Shown one piece after another: positions 11,199 through 22,255 of a DNA stretch of 64,000 nucleotides; positions within the stretch are counted from its first letter, which is position 1; each line of letters starts with the position of its first letter. The position numbers and the translations under genes were made by a program. The notes below the pieces were generated by a model, which searched no databases, had not been told where the DNA came from, and saw only the letters and a list, made by a program, of their open reading frames with translations. This DNA is from Yponomeuta sedellus (taxonomy: Eukaryota > Arthropoda > Insecta > Lepidoptera > Yponomeutidae). The DNA is taken from assembly GCA_934045075.1 (NCBI GenBank), contig OW203747.1, forward strand, positions 12,119,894 to 12,183,893. Direction: 5' to 3'.

Positions 11199-12508
11199 AC
11201 AGTACTTAACTACCTAGTCAATTTACCCAGAACTTGATTAACTTAGGTACCTAAAAAATTTATACTGTCAAAATTGTTAAAATAAGATACAAGTATCTCT
11301 AAAGCACTCCTTAGAGTCGGCTTATGTAATCTGTGGTTACGTTTTTTCCTTGTAAAATCTCCACCACAAATTATTTTAATCAGCGTTTTTTGGATAATAA
11401 AATCTGAATATACTGATGGTGCACTTAACTACTGTCGGTTTCTGAACTAAACATTTCACTAAACACGGTGTTAAGCACTTTTCTGTTTTAAATATGTTCA
11501 TTTATAAATCCGTGTTTAAACAACCAAATTTTCACAAGACAATTAATAATACCTAGAAAGGACCAAAACAGGAACAAAATTCAAAACTGTCAAGTAAAAA
11601 AGACAATATGTAGGTACATAAAGGCAAAATAAATAATAAAAAGGTCTGTCGCCAAAACACACGGCATCGCTCTTTTTTGAAAATCAAAATTCACAGAATC
11701 ATACTGAAGTTACTTAGTGAAATTCTTAATTCAGAAACCGGCCGTTAGACCTCATATTACATTCAAAATATCCTGGTGGAGCGTAAGCTACCAGGGACCT
11801 AGAAATAATACATTACTCTCAATGTATTCAGATATTATTTTACCAACAGTAACAGTAAATTAGTTACTATTATAAAAACTCAACAGTAGGTAATAAAGCA
11901 ATTTCAATGCGCTAATCGATATTTAATTTAAAGAAGACTTACCTCAAAGAATGTACGGTACGTTCACTTCGGAAGTTGCGTTTACTATCAGTAATTGCGT
12001 TGCATAACTTTATACCCTTTTAGTTTTGACACTTGAAAGTTGAAATCGTACAGACGCCTTCTCATCGCTCTCCATAATAATAAAAAATTTAACAACTCAA
12101 CACACCTTATTCGTTACCAGAATTACAGAATAATAACGACCGTCTGTCATTACGATGTGTCTAGGCGATACATTGATAAATGAGAATTAACAATAAAAAT
12201 CACTGCTCTTCCGTAGCTCCTTCCGTCAAATTTTAATTACTTATGTTTTGTTTGTTTTTTCCTGGTGTACAATAAAGAATATTCTTATCTTATCTTTAAC
12301 AGTCTGTAGTTTATTTCTCGATGGATAGAAATAAGTCTTCTCTACAGCGAATATAAATCATACAAAATTCGATTATGTCCTTACCTTGAATCCCACAGTC
12401 CTTTGTTTTAAATTTAAAATACCTACTGTCAATGTGGCTAAAAGTATCTTACCATTTTTTCTTCTTTTTTCCATAGACTTATTTTAATTTGTTTTTTTTT
12501 CTTCGTAG
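11199..12508. other. AT-rich spacer or intron
   Basis: No coding exon was recognised. It ends in a strong polypyrimidine tract and CTTCGTAG (12501-12508), the 3' splice site of the chitin-binding exon. Confidence 0.5.
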
Positions 12509-12724
12509 CTTCATTATGCCGCTAGCTACGAATTCGGCTACCGAGTCCGGGATCCCCACACAGGCAACGATTTCGGCCACCAAGAGACGAAAAAAGGCGA
12601 AGAGACCAACGGTCAATACCACGTGTTATTACCAGACGGAAGAATGCAACAAGTAAAGTACTCAGCCGGTCCTGATGGATTTCATGCTGACATTTCCTAT
12701 GATCATTTGCAGTACGCTCATTGA
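12509..12724 (+). CDS. Terminal exon of an RR-type cuticular protein (chitin-binding domain)
   Basis: Begins right after a polypyrimidine tract and TAG, has no initiator ATG, and encodes 71 residues then TGA at 12722-12724. The product is a nearly complete Rebers-Riddiford domain: YEFGYRVRDPHTGND, then GEETNGQYHVLLPDGR and VKYSAGPDGFHADISY. This domain is established as binding chitin in arthropod cuticle. The Asp of the usual YxAD motif is replaced here (YSAGPDGF). A TAG stop directly before CTT in the same frame means this 3' splice site must be used, in phase 0. AATAAA at about 12846 could be its poly(A) signal. The upstream exon is not certain: the secreted-protein exon at 6146-8737 is the best candidate, using a phase-0 donor such as CTG|GTGGGA at 8566/8567. 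Confidence 0.85.
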   Translation, partial: LHYAASYEFGYRVRDPHTGNDFGHQETKKGEETNGQYHVLLPDGRMQQVKYSAGPDGFHADISYDHLQYAH

Positions 12725-14310
12725 GAAAAAAAACACAGGTTGTGATGACAAAAAAAAACAATTTATAAAGTTTTTGTGGCAGATAGGTATACGTGAGAAG
12801 GCTTCGGCCTTGTCAAGTGGGTAAAGAACTATTGTCGCACAAAGAAATAAACTGTGAGAAAAATATGTCAGAAAATCACACAAAGCAGACACAAAATTTT
12901 AATACGACACAGATGAAAAATAAATAGAGACACAACGCAAAAACAATATTTATTATTATGATTACAAAAAAAAAACACTTAACTAATAAACAAATCTAAT
13001 TATATTACGACAGCAAAAAAGTTTGTATGAACACTAGAAACCGTTGGCTGTATGCGAATGAGTCAGCGTCCAGCGTCGCAATGACAGAATAGAAAAGGCG
13101 CCAAAATATATAAGAGCTTTTCCCGCCACACGCGTCGGAAGAAAAATGGCTACCTACGCAACATTGCAAAAAGTGAAAACTAACTTTATTATTTTGTGAA
13201 AGTACACTACTTTACGTCTATGTGCAGAGCAATCATAGCACGGTATCGTTATTTTAACTATGCATTATCTGTCCTTATGTAACTTGACTGTTGTCTCTCA
13301 AACGACCGTGAGCTAGTGATTTTTTGTTGCTTTATTTTTTACTTTAAGTACGTAGGTACTTAACTTCAAGTAAATGGATGTATGGAGGTATTTTTAGTCC
13401 CTTGAATGTATTATAGGTACCTACAGGGTTATTTTTAACAGGAGCAATTCCACGTTGAATTTGTGTCTCATTCGAGCTTGTGTCGTAAAAGTTTTACCTG
13501 CATATTATTTTCCAAATATCAGGAGGTTACGTACTGACATCGTTTTCCGAAATAGGATTCCATTATATTTAATTAATAATGGTATGTTCGTTAATGATTA
13601 TGCTGTCAATAGTTTAAATGACATCTCCCCCATGTCTAGAGTTATTGATTGCTACCGCTTATCTCAACGATCATTAATGAAATCAAATCATAAATGTTAA
13701 CGTAAAGGATGTAGATTTTGTTTGCCGAATGTCAATGAATATTGTAAGCCGCCGCCTTCGGGTCGTGAAAGTTCCACAATTGACGATTTTATAGCGGTAT
13801 TAAAACGTCAATTGTGGAAATACGAACGTTTATGATACCGGAGGTGTAATATTAACACTATTGTGTTATACAGCTCAAAAACCAGACAGCTGAGTTTTAA
13901 CGCAGATTTTAAATTGAATCTACCTACGAATATTTCGTAACAAAATAAAGAGGTAAGGTGAGTTTAGAAGTTTGCGAACAACTCATCCCATTTCAAAATT
14001 CTTTTATCAATATTTAAAATGGGAGGTTGAAGATTGACATAGGCTACATAATATCGATGAATTCCACCCGGGAGAAGCTGCGGGCACAGCTAGTCGTGGG
14101 TAAAGAAGAGTTGTAGCTAGTCTTAATAAAACTGCTGATTGTGGAAACATTGTGCAATAATTTAAGTTATTATACCTATTATATGACTTAATAAGTATGT
14201 ATATTTTAAGATAGTTAAGTACTAATTTAAGAGTTATGTAAGTACTTTAAATAATGTGACACGAGTCATGTAACTCTTGCAATTTCATTTATTTAAAGAA
14301 TACAAGATTA
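12725..14310. other. 3' flank and gene-free DNA
   Basis: AT-rich. An open frame at 13455-13700 has no family features that I recognise. A hairpin with ~14-bp arms lies at 13772-13819, and a Helitron-like 3' end (GGCACAGCTAG followed by T) at about 14030-14095. Confidence 0.5.
13772..13819. repeat. Hairpin with 14-bp perfect arms
   Basis: TTCCACAATTGACG at 13772-13785 is complemented by CGTCAATTGTGGAA at 13806-13819 around a 20-base loop that also pairs partly. This is probably a small MITE or its ends. Confidence 0.65.
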
Positions 14311-14314
14311 TTAT

Positions 14315-14993
14315 AAAAAGTCGATTGCACTAAAACACCCTTAAAATGTGCTTAGTGGCGTGCTTAGGCGAGGCCTATATCAAGCAGTACACGAGTATTC
14401 TTATTTATTCACTCCTAAATGGAGTTAAAGTCAGTTTCTGGTGGGATTTCTAGATTTCCTGTTATTATAAACAACCTTTAACTCCGTCCGAAGAGTGATT
14501 TAGTGGAATCGACTTTTCATAAGTAGATCTACAGTATTATCATTGAATTTGTCAAATTCAATGGTATTATTATAAAAAGTCGATTGCACTAAAACACTCT
14601 TAAAATGGGCTTCGTGACTCGCTTGGGGGAGGCCTATGTCCAGTACCTAGTAGACGAGACGAGTAGTCTGATTTATTGACCCTTAAAACGGAGTTACAGT
14701 CAGTTTGTGGTGGGACTTCCTGTTATAAACAACCTTTAACTCCGTCCGAAGAGTGATTTAGTGGAATCGACTTTTCATAAGTAGATCTACAGTATTATTA
14801 TAATAAGTCGATTGCTCTAAAACACTCTCAAAATGTGCTTAGTGGCGTGCTTGGGGAGGCTTATGTCAAGCTGTAGACGGGTATTCTGATTTATTGACCC
14901 TTAAAACGGAGTTAAAGTCGGTTTTTGGTGGGATTTCCTGTTCTACACCACATTAACTCCGTCCGAAGAGTGATTTAGTGGAATCGACTATTC
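14315..14993. mobile_element. Three tandem copies of a ~200-bp MITE
   Basis: Copies at 14315-14517, 14574-14775 and 14804-14993. Each opens with AAAGTCGATTGCACTAAAAC and closes with the inverted form (GTGATTTAGTGGAATCGACT), giving terminal inverted repeats of about 25 bp. The spacer CATAAGTAGATCTACAGTAT follows copies 1 and 2, so flank and element were duplicated together. There is no coding capacity. Confidence 0.75.
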
Positions 14994-14999
14994 GAGTAA

Positions 15000-16270
15000 G
15001 ACTGCTTGTGCCTATGTTTGTGATTGGGTTATGTGCAATATAAATAATGTGCCTATTATTTTAACGTTTAGTATAAATTTTTCCAAGATGTCGTTTGATA
15101 ATGTGCCTTATTTAAAAAAAGTATTAAGGTCACTTTAGTTTGACTGCTAGTTATGAAAATGTATAATTCCAAATTACTAATCAAACGCTTCTTTTGTTAA
15201 AAGGAATAAATAACAAAATAATTAAAAAAGGTTCTTTCATTTATTGCTTTCTTTATTTGTTATAAAAAGAGTATTTTACATTATACTTTTCAAGAAAGTA
15301 CACAAAGTCCTGATTATCTAGTAACGAAAAGAAGAAATATACAACAATCTCATATTATTATGAGACAAAAGTAAAGGCTATGTTCACGCCTTTAATATTA
15401 TGTTAACACGTAATTATTATAGTACTCGACTAAACCCCTAACAGACAATCTTTTCTAGCTCCACTACCTGCTCTTAATAAACGAAGTTAGTACACAGAAC
15501 ATTATTTAATTTTCTGTTGAAACCAATGATAATAAATAAATCCATCCTTACTCCTAAGGTAAAGCATAGCTTGCACAAAAAACAATTAGAACCAAGAACT
15601 CATGATTATTCTTAAACTTGGATTAAAAGGCAACGTTAAGGATATACCGAATATACGTGCAATAGGCGTGACGACAGTATCAAATAATCAAATATTTAAC
15701 GATAATAGAGGAAAGAACATAATAAAAAAGGATTTAAAACACTGATTTAGTTTGAAAAAAAAAATGAGATTACCAATATTTGAAATAAAATATTATAAAA
15801 CAGCTTTCAGCCATTTCGACTGAAACACCAATAACACCGCGTGACGTCACGCTTAGGTAAATATTTGTTTACTTTGACATTTGTGTACGTTTTCTTTTAC
15901 ATTTAACGTTTAGTGTTTGTTTATTTAGGCGTGACATCAGATCCGACGCCATGGCACTGCGAGCTGTTATCCCACAGATTTAAAATAATTTTAGAAAATT
16001 GGCTAAGGTTTAACGAACCTTCGTTAAACTTCAGTTTATTACTGAAATGTAGATAGATAGAGAACACTTTATTGCACAACCAGAAAAATATTACAACCAT
16101 GATTCTTAAATCTAAGTAATGTCATACAATTGGTATTGGAATATAGGTTTCTTTTTGTAATAAACGTGTCCCCAGATTATAGGAAGAGGATTAAAAAATC
16201 TTTCGTCAAGCCTATTAAGAAAATAAAGTCAATAATATAAACTACCTGACAGAGCGTTAGCTTTATATAG
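15000..16270. other. AT-rich gene-free DNA
   Basis: No exon, tRNA gene or known repeat was recognised. Confidence 0.5.
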
Positions 16271-16274
16271 TTTT

Positions 16275-16438
16275 ATAGTTATATATTAAACGGGTCAAAT
16301 CGCGATTATTTATTAGGTAAAACGTAATTACCTACCCGAGACCACGGCAACTGTAACGCTGCCGAAACGTCGGGAAATAAGGTAATTACGTTTTACCTAA
16401 TAAATAATCGCGATTTGACCCGTTTCATATATAACTAT
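16275..16438. mobile_element. MITE with 59-bp inverted arms
   Basis: Arms 16275-16333 and 16380-16438 are inverted copies differing at one position (contain AAACGGGTCAAATCGCGATT). The 46-base centre carries GCCGAAACGTCGGG. There is no ORF. The TA-rich ends suggest a Tc1/mariner-like TA target, but this is not proven. Confidence 0.7.
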
Positions 16439-17038
16439 GTAGGAGTATCGCGAATCATTAATACTAGAGCAAACGTTATTTTTCTCTATTCGAGACCTAT
16501 GAAATAAACACAAAAAAATTATAAAAATTGGTGAAGCCGTTTCGGAGGATTTTTTATATATAAGATAAAAATTTCGCATTAAACTTCGCATTTAGATGAA
16601 CCAACTTAACTGTCCACCTTTATACTTAGGGAGTGGTTACTTTATTTTATTGTAGTTTAGAATAACGGATCCCAAAAATAAATTATAGTCTTTAAAATAA
16701 ATATTCGAAATGAAATTGAAATTAAATGAGACGAGATGAAATGAAATGTGCTTTAATTGTGCCAAAATTTTCTTTTGCTAACTTTAAAATCACTAGTTGG
16801 AGGCCAAATCCGGACTATCCCGGCCTTATATAAAAACTAAAACTTGAAGTGTTGAATTTAAGTCACCATTTTAATGTCACTTTTTGTTAAATTTATAAAG
16901 CTCTAATAGACGTACCTAGAGCTTTATGTTAGGTACAGGGTTATGAATATATTACAGCCATTACTTTAAAAATGAGCCCTGAATTTCAGTTCCTCCGTCG
17001 TCCACAGCACAGGTTAGTTAGTAATTATTATATTCTAC

Positions 17039-17322
17039 ATACGGCTGTGTGGTGTCGGCCTAGAGAGGCTGTGTGGTTTCGGCCTAGGGAATAGCACCAA
17101 CACAACTTCTTCCCGCGGGTGTCGTAAAAGGCGACTAAGGGATACAAACCGGGGGGTGGGCAGCGGCGCCCCCTGCAGTACAATTCCACCAAACTGCGAT
17201 CCCCAACTCGCATGCCCAGCGTGGGGATTATAGGCATTACCCCCCAATGATGGCACAACCTTGCGCTCATTAGGGGAGGGCTATGTCCAGCAGTGGACTA
17301 ATATAGCCTGAAGAAGATATTC
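17039..17322 (+). mobile_element. SINE-like family B, near full length
   Basis: Starts ACGGCTGTGTGGTGTCGGCC (this opening segment is duplicated), runs through CCCGCGGGTGTCGTAAAAGG and GCCCAGCGTGGGGATTATAG, and ends GACTAATATAGCCTGAAGAA, i.e. a GAA-type tail. Reverse copies lie at 24622, 27053, 34033 and 62875. Long open frames here are repeat artefacts. Confidence 0.75.
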
Positions 17323-18226
17323 TACATAATGTTGATGAACTTACCATGCGCTTGACGTTGCAAGGATTTCACAACCTATTTCATGAGTTCTTGGTCCATC
17401 TAGAACTTTTTAATAAATTCAAACTACATTTTTTTATTATCACGAACACATTTTTATCACTAATTATATGGCTAGGACATACTGTATAGCTTATTTGCAA
17501 AACTTTGTAACGATACAAAAAATATATTAAAGAGCCTGATCTCCAAGTTATTTAAACTGGACGAGGTACAACCGCAGATAATTAAAGTGAGCTTTTAAGG
17601 CGCTACGAAGTGTTAACTAGCGCCAATAGAAAAATATCATATTAAAAACTGTTTCTATTAAAACTGTATATTTTAAATTTTTTAAAATTTTCCGACGTTT
17701 CGTCACTTTTTCGACAGTTTTCATTATTTCAAGTGCTCGTGTTAACCTTAGAAAATAGTAAAGTGGCACTAGGTAGCAACGCATAGCGCCCTAACTTGAA
17801 CATCCATTGTAATATTGAGCTAACATTCAAGGCCTTTTTAGTCGAACAGTTTAACATACGAATCCTTTTAACATTAGTGAAAAAAAGTATTCGTCGCCTA
17901 TAAGTTGAATATTTATTTGGTAAATTATTTTAGTTTCAGACTTATCAGCAACGTTACAGACACCTTCGTTAAATATGTACCTTACTAGTATAAACGTCGC
18001 GAACCATTGAAAATTACACTATTGAAAAATCATTTCTCAATGAGTATGAAAAGAGACTAATCCACGGATTTTTATGTTTGAGAAGACTATTTAAATCGTA
18101 TAGTAAAAAACCCAATTTATAAAGTGCACTGATATTCTATTACGTGCTTGTAAGAAAGTATTTGTCACTCTCTGACTTTTTTTTTGCCGAGACATTTTTA
18201 GTTACCGTAAAAGAATGACTGTCTTA
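17323..18226. other. AT-rich gene-free DNA
   Basis: Contains a GGCGCTACGAAGTGTTAACT segment at about 17600, resembling the inner border of the foldback element at 41608-42029. No exon was recognised. Confidence 0.45.
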
Positions 18227-18413
18227 TCTATAATATAAAAATGAATCGCTGAATGTGTTGGTAAGCGCAAATCTCGAGATCAGCTGAACCGATTTCATTA
18301 ATTCTTTTCTTAGAATATTCCTTGAAGTACTAGGATGGTTCTTATGGAGAGAAAAATATAAAAAAAATAAAGAACCGACTGTTAGGCGGTACGAAGTTCG
18401 CTGGGTCAGCTAG
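18227..18413 (+). mobile_element. Small non-autonomous Helitron
   Basis: Starts TCTATAATATAAAAATGAAT after an A and ends GCTGGGTCAGCTAG before a T, as Helitrons insert between A and T. At 187 bp it has no coding capacity. A second copy starts at the very next base. Confidence 0.75.
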
Positions 18414-18535
18414 TCTATAATATAAAAATGAATCGCTGAATGTGTTGGTAAGCGCTAACCTCGAGAGCAGCTGAACCGATTTTGCTAATACTTTTTTTAG
18501 AATATTCCTTGAATTACGAGGATACTTTTAGTGGT
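18414..18535 (+). mobile_element. 3'-truncated Helitron, tandem to the previous copy
   Basis: Repeats TCTATAATATAAAAATGAAT directly after the CTAG of the first copy and matches it up to about the AATATTCCTTGAA segment, then diverges. Confidence 0.7.
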
Positions 18536-19170
18536 ACCAACTTTAAAAATTAGGCTGATTTTATTCACTTTTGACCAACGTCGTTCGAAGCAGATAAAGT
18601 GTTCTAGTAGAAACTATGTATGCAGGTTAACAACGTTCTCCTAAAATATAAACTAACTATAAGGCGGAATTCCTATACTAGACGTCATAAACAAATCATT
18701 GAAAAAGCAAACTTAAAATTTTTACTTCATTAAAACCAAACAGTAAAAGAAATTTTAAATAGCCAAATATAATGAATATAATATTGTTTACGTTCCATAT
18801 AATATCGATGACGACCATATGTTATTAATTTAATTCCGGAATCACTTTTATTCGCAAGCTTGGTCACGGCGCGGCGAGCAAATTATTCCGGAATTAAGTT
18901 AATAATGCTTACGAACGTTTTACTTCTGTTGACTTTAATTTGCATAAGATTGTTCATACCATCAATACAGTCTATGAACCTAGACCTTATACATAGTAAT
19001 TTATAACAAAAAAAATATTACCAGCAAAACAAAATATAATAATCTCTGTGGATGTTCTGTTATAACATTTTGTGTCTGGGCCCCTGACAATTTGCTCATA
19101 ACATAACGTAACATTTACATACAGGCACATACATTGAAACGAGACATGCTCAACATCTGAAATTAGTAAC
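18536..19170. other. AT-rich gene-free DNA
   Basis: No exon was recognised. A short family C tail-like segment (ACATTTACATACAGGCACAT) is at about 19107. Confidence 0.45.
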
Positions 19171-19173
19171 AGT

Positions 19174-20062
19174 TCAAAAAACCTATTTAGAGGCTAAAAA
19201 TTTCACCCATGCCGGGATTCGAACCCGCAACCTCTGGCTGTCCGTGCCAGCGCTCTGCCAATTGAGCCAATGGGCGACTCACCGGCATCAGTGAAATTTC
19301 GAACCTCTACACTATTCTCTGTATTACGTACAGGCAGCGACATCTGGCTTAAGCGAATTGCATCACTCACAGCCCCGACTACCTATTTTGCAGTTAGGTT
19401 TTACATCGGCACGATATCACTGTACCCACATAGGAGTGGGTCGTTGTCCGATTTTTCGACGACGAAACGCAACCGTTTTTTCTGGAACGAAAACAGGTCC
19501 TCGAAACGGTCCTCGTTCGCAACTGGTTTCATTGTATGCGAACGAGCAAGGCGCAGAGGACGGTCAAACGAGTGCAAACGAGACGAAATCACGAAACATC
19601 GGAAAAAATTAGTTGTTTTACACGATATTACACTGTTTACTCATAGACATAAAGATTACTTTATTGTATCACAGACCAAAACGAACGGAACGAGCAAGGA
19701 GCCGACGACGACGTCGCAATGATCTCATTACGATCTAGGCTCTATTAATATAGCACTAAACGACATATCCGCGTCAAACAATCTAAGGACTGGTCTCGCG
19801 ACGAACAAACGCTGGCACTGCTTTAGAGTCGCTGGCACTGCTTTAGAATGAAACGTAAAACGGTCCTATCGTCGCGGAACACAAAACGGTCTTATAAAAC
19901 GGTTCGTCTTTGCAACGATCACGCCTATACCCACATGATTATACTATTTTTATTTTTAATGCACTAACCCGTGCTAAGGACAAATTTAAAAACCTATTTA
20001 GAGGCTAAAAAATTCACCCATGCCGGGATTCGAACCCGCAACATCTGGCTGTCCGTGCCATT
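19174..20062 (-). mobile_element. SINE family A interrupted by a hAT-type MITE
   Basis: Reverse-strand family A. The tail and tRNA-like part (GGGATTCGAACCC; GCCAATTGAGCCAATGGGCG) and the 5' body occupy 19174-19430. The hAT-type element and its target duplication follow, and the SINE resumes at 19936 with the 5' region plus the tail of a second unit reaching 20062. Confidence 0.75.
19431..19927. mobile_element. Non-autonomous hAT-type element, copy 1
   Basis: A 497-bp element with short imperfect terminal inverted repeats (TAGGAGTGGG at the left; the right end ...GATCACGCCTA reads TAGGCGTGATC in reverse). It is flanked by a perfect 8-bp target duplication TACCCACA at 19423-19430 and 19928-19935. 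An 8-bp duplication with TAGGNGTG ends is the hAT hallmark. It has no transposase; the 150-codon open frame across it is not a gene. Nearly the same sequence is at 53784-54285. Confidence 0.85.
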
Positions 20063-20129
20063 ACAGTTCATTAAATTACAAAAAAATACATCAACTCGGC
20101 ATTTTCCGAGCGTTTCCGTGCTTCGTATC

Positions 20130-20352
20130 GTAAGGCACGTTAAGCCGTTGATGCCTACTGTCACGTAACGGCAGTCGTTAAGCCATGTCAGAGGCCTTAC
20201 GGGCGGCTTGATAACTTCTGACAGTAAGGCCCGCAACTGTCTTACAATCCTCCACCAACCCGGACTTGGCCCCCGTGGTGGAGTATGGCCTAACCTTCCT
20301 GCGATGCAGGAAGAGACCCGTGCCCCAGCAGTGGGGACGTACAAGGGTTGAT
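20130..20352 (-). repeat. Repeat family D copy
   Basis: Reverse copy: CGGCTTGATAACTTCTGACA, CCAACCCGGACTTGGCCCCC, and ending CCCCAGCAGTGGGGACGTAC. Confidence 0.75.
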
Positions 20353-20544
20353 ATTGAATCGTACTAGATGGTGGAGTATCTGCAGATTTACTTGAGCGGC
20401 TATTGATGGGTTGGTTGGTGTGCTAAATCGAAGAAATGTTGTGAGTCTAGGGAGATATCTAAATAACAATATGTTTTCATACTAAATGGGTGAAGAATTT
20501 CTAAATATAAATACTGCAGTAGTGTTTAAACTCCCTGTCTACCC

Positions 20545-20600
20545 TTTCGGAATACGGGCGTGAGTTTATGTTAGTTAGTTAGTTAGTTAGTTAGTTAGAC
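20545..20600 (+). repeat. Family F fragment with a (TTAG)n tail
   Basis: CGGAATACGGGCGTGAGTTT, a family F end, runs directly into about seven TTAG units (20571-20598). It is a simple-repeat tail. The unit is TTAG, not the insect telomere unit TTAGG. Confidence 0.7.
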
Positions 20601-20614
20601 CTGAGATTTCCGCA

Positions 20615-20820
20615 CTTAGCCCCATAGTTGGGCCATTGTACGTAGCAAGCGCTGAGGTACGCTAACACCTCAGACACTAGGGTTTCCTTACGATGTTTTC
20701 CTTCACCGTCAGCGAGTAGTATTGCTACTATAAATCACAAATGTACATAACTTAGAAAACAAAGTCATTGGTACACGCCGGGGTTCGAACCCACGACCTC
20801 CCGATGTGAGTTTATGTTAT
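20615..20820 (-). mobile_element. Repeat family E with tRNA-like head
   Basis: Contains GGTTTCCTTACGATGTTTTC, TAACTTAGAAAACAAAGTCA and, read in reverse, a B-box-like GGGTTCGAACCCC. The layout suggests a tRNA-derived SINE on the minus strand, truncated at 20820. Confidence 0.6.
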
Positions 20821-20974
20821 CGTCAGTGTTTTTTCAGATCAGCGGTTCCCAACCTTGTTGAAACTAAGGACCACTTTGATTGTTTTGCTATAGCAGGGAC
20901 CACAAGGAGTGAGATTTCTCGCACATAAACAAAACTTATTTTAAAGATATTATAAATAAAGAATCCTATGTACG

Positions 20975-21120
20975 TCTCATTGTAGGGCACAGGCCTTCTC
21001 TCAGAGAGAGAATTTAGGAATAATCACCACGCGTGCCCACCGCGGATTGGCAATTAAAAGCGCTGATGTATGTGAACACCACAGACACTTGGGTTTCCTC
21101 ACGATTTTTCCGCATATCAT
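20975..21120 (+). repeat. Repeat family E fragment
   Basis: Block GGGCACAGGCCTTCTCTCAG, GCCCACCGCGGATTGGCAAT, GGGTTTCCTCACGAT; same family as 290-420 and 61565-61850. Confidence 0.65.
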
Positions 21121-21164
21121 CGTTCTTTAAGATTATTTCTAGGTTACTGTAAAGATATTTAAAA

Positions 21165-21340
21165 AAAAATATTTAGAGGCTAAAAATTCCACCCATACCG
21201 AGATTCGAGCCCGCGAACTCTGGCTATCCGTGCCAGCGCTCTTTCCAACTGAGCTAATGGGCGACTTACCGGCATAAGTGAAATTTCGAACCTCTTTACA
21301 ATATTCTCTGTATTACGTACAGATAGATAAAAGTAAAGTC
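21165..21340 (-). mobile_element. SINE family A copy
   Basis: Reverse copy: TTTAGAGGCTAAAAATTCCA, GAGATTCGAGCCCGCGAACT, CCAACTGAGCTAATGGGCGA, and GTATTACGTACAGATAGAT at its 5' end. Confidence 0.75.
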
Positions 21341-21344
21341 TGTA

Positions 21345-22255
21345 AAGATATTGTTATTAAACATATTTCAGTCACACCACCTCGGTCAACGAGCTTTTAA
21401 TCCTTTTCCAGGCAATGGTATAATAGTTCATACCATAAATTGACCTTATCACTTTGAAATAAAGTCTCAAACCAATGAAAACTTACACTAGCTCTGCCCG
21501 TTAAAGGGTTACAATATTCGTATATTGGCAACTCCTTTATACGTATGTACTTCTGAAGTACCCCTCTGGATCACTCTAGACGCCCTCACGGTTCACTTCT
21601 TGGGTACCACTCTATTAGACAAACATATAAAATCTTCTTCTTAATATATAATACAAAGCCATCATACAAGACCTAAAACAAAGACGAATATATAAGACAA
21701 AGTCATGTTTGAACATTTATATCTCGAGAACGGTTTGACCGGTTTTCATGGATTTGGTGTATTTGTCTCTGTCCCGGTTAGCAAAATAACAATTGAAATC
21801 TGTAAAAAAACGTTTCAGGAATATAAACAGGAATAAAAAAAAAATCTGTCGACCACGCGGATAAAGGGACAAAGTTGCGGGCTAAAACTCAGTTTATTAT
21901 AAAAGTAAAGATGTTATTTTCATGGCAAGTCTTTTATACGTACTTCTCACGGATCAATGCTTGAGAACCACTGTATTAGACGAACATATAGAATATACTA
22001 TAAAACTTAGATGTTATTTTGATATGAAAAGTGAAAAAAATCCCTGAAAATTATTAATTTCCCTGACATTTAAGTGGCGAAAACCAAAAATTTAATTTTC
22101 GTTGGGGTCCCGTCATATTCATTTATAATATTCACGTGGATTTATTCTGAAATATATGAATTGATAATAAAGGGTATTCTATCGAAGAATAAAACGTCGA
22201 TCTAAAAATGCTGAAGCATTTCAGATGCTAAATTTGTAACTGCATTTGTAGATAT
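21345..22255. other. Gene-free DNA with Helitron-like remnants; 3' flank of FBXO28
   Basis: About 21640-21900 holds TTAATATATAATACAAAGCC, ATATCTCGAGAACGGTTTGA and GTCGACCACGCGGATAAAGG, which resemble a decayed Helitron or MITE. No poly(A) signal for FBXO28 could be fixed; TATTTATTA-type AT runs lie 3' of its stop. Confidence 0.45.

Noticed and set aside
13455..13700. 81-codon frame
   Set aside because: No recognised motif, no splice context and poor composition; kept only as a remark in the gene-free stretch.
17028..17270. Paired 73-80 codon frames on the minus strand, also seen at 24668-24919
   Set aside because: They are the same frames carried by family B SINE copies.
19270..19722. 150-codon open frame
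   Set aside because: Lies across a SINE and a non-coding hAT-type MITE and has no conserved domain; the sister copy at 53784 breaks it.
20571..20598. Telomere-like repeat
   Set aside because: The unit is TTAG, not TTAGG, and it is a short tail of a family F fragment.
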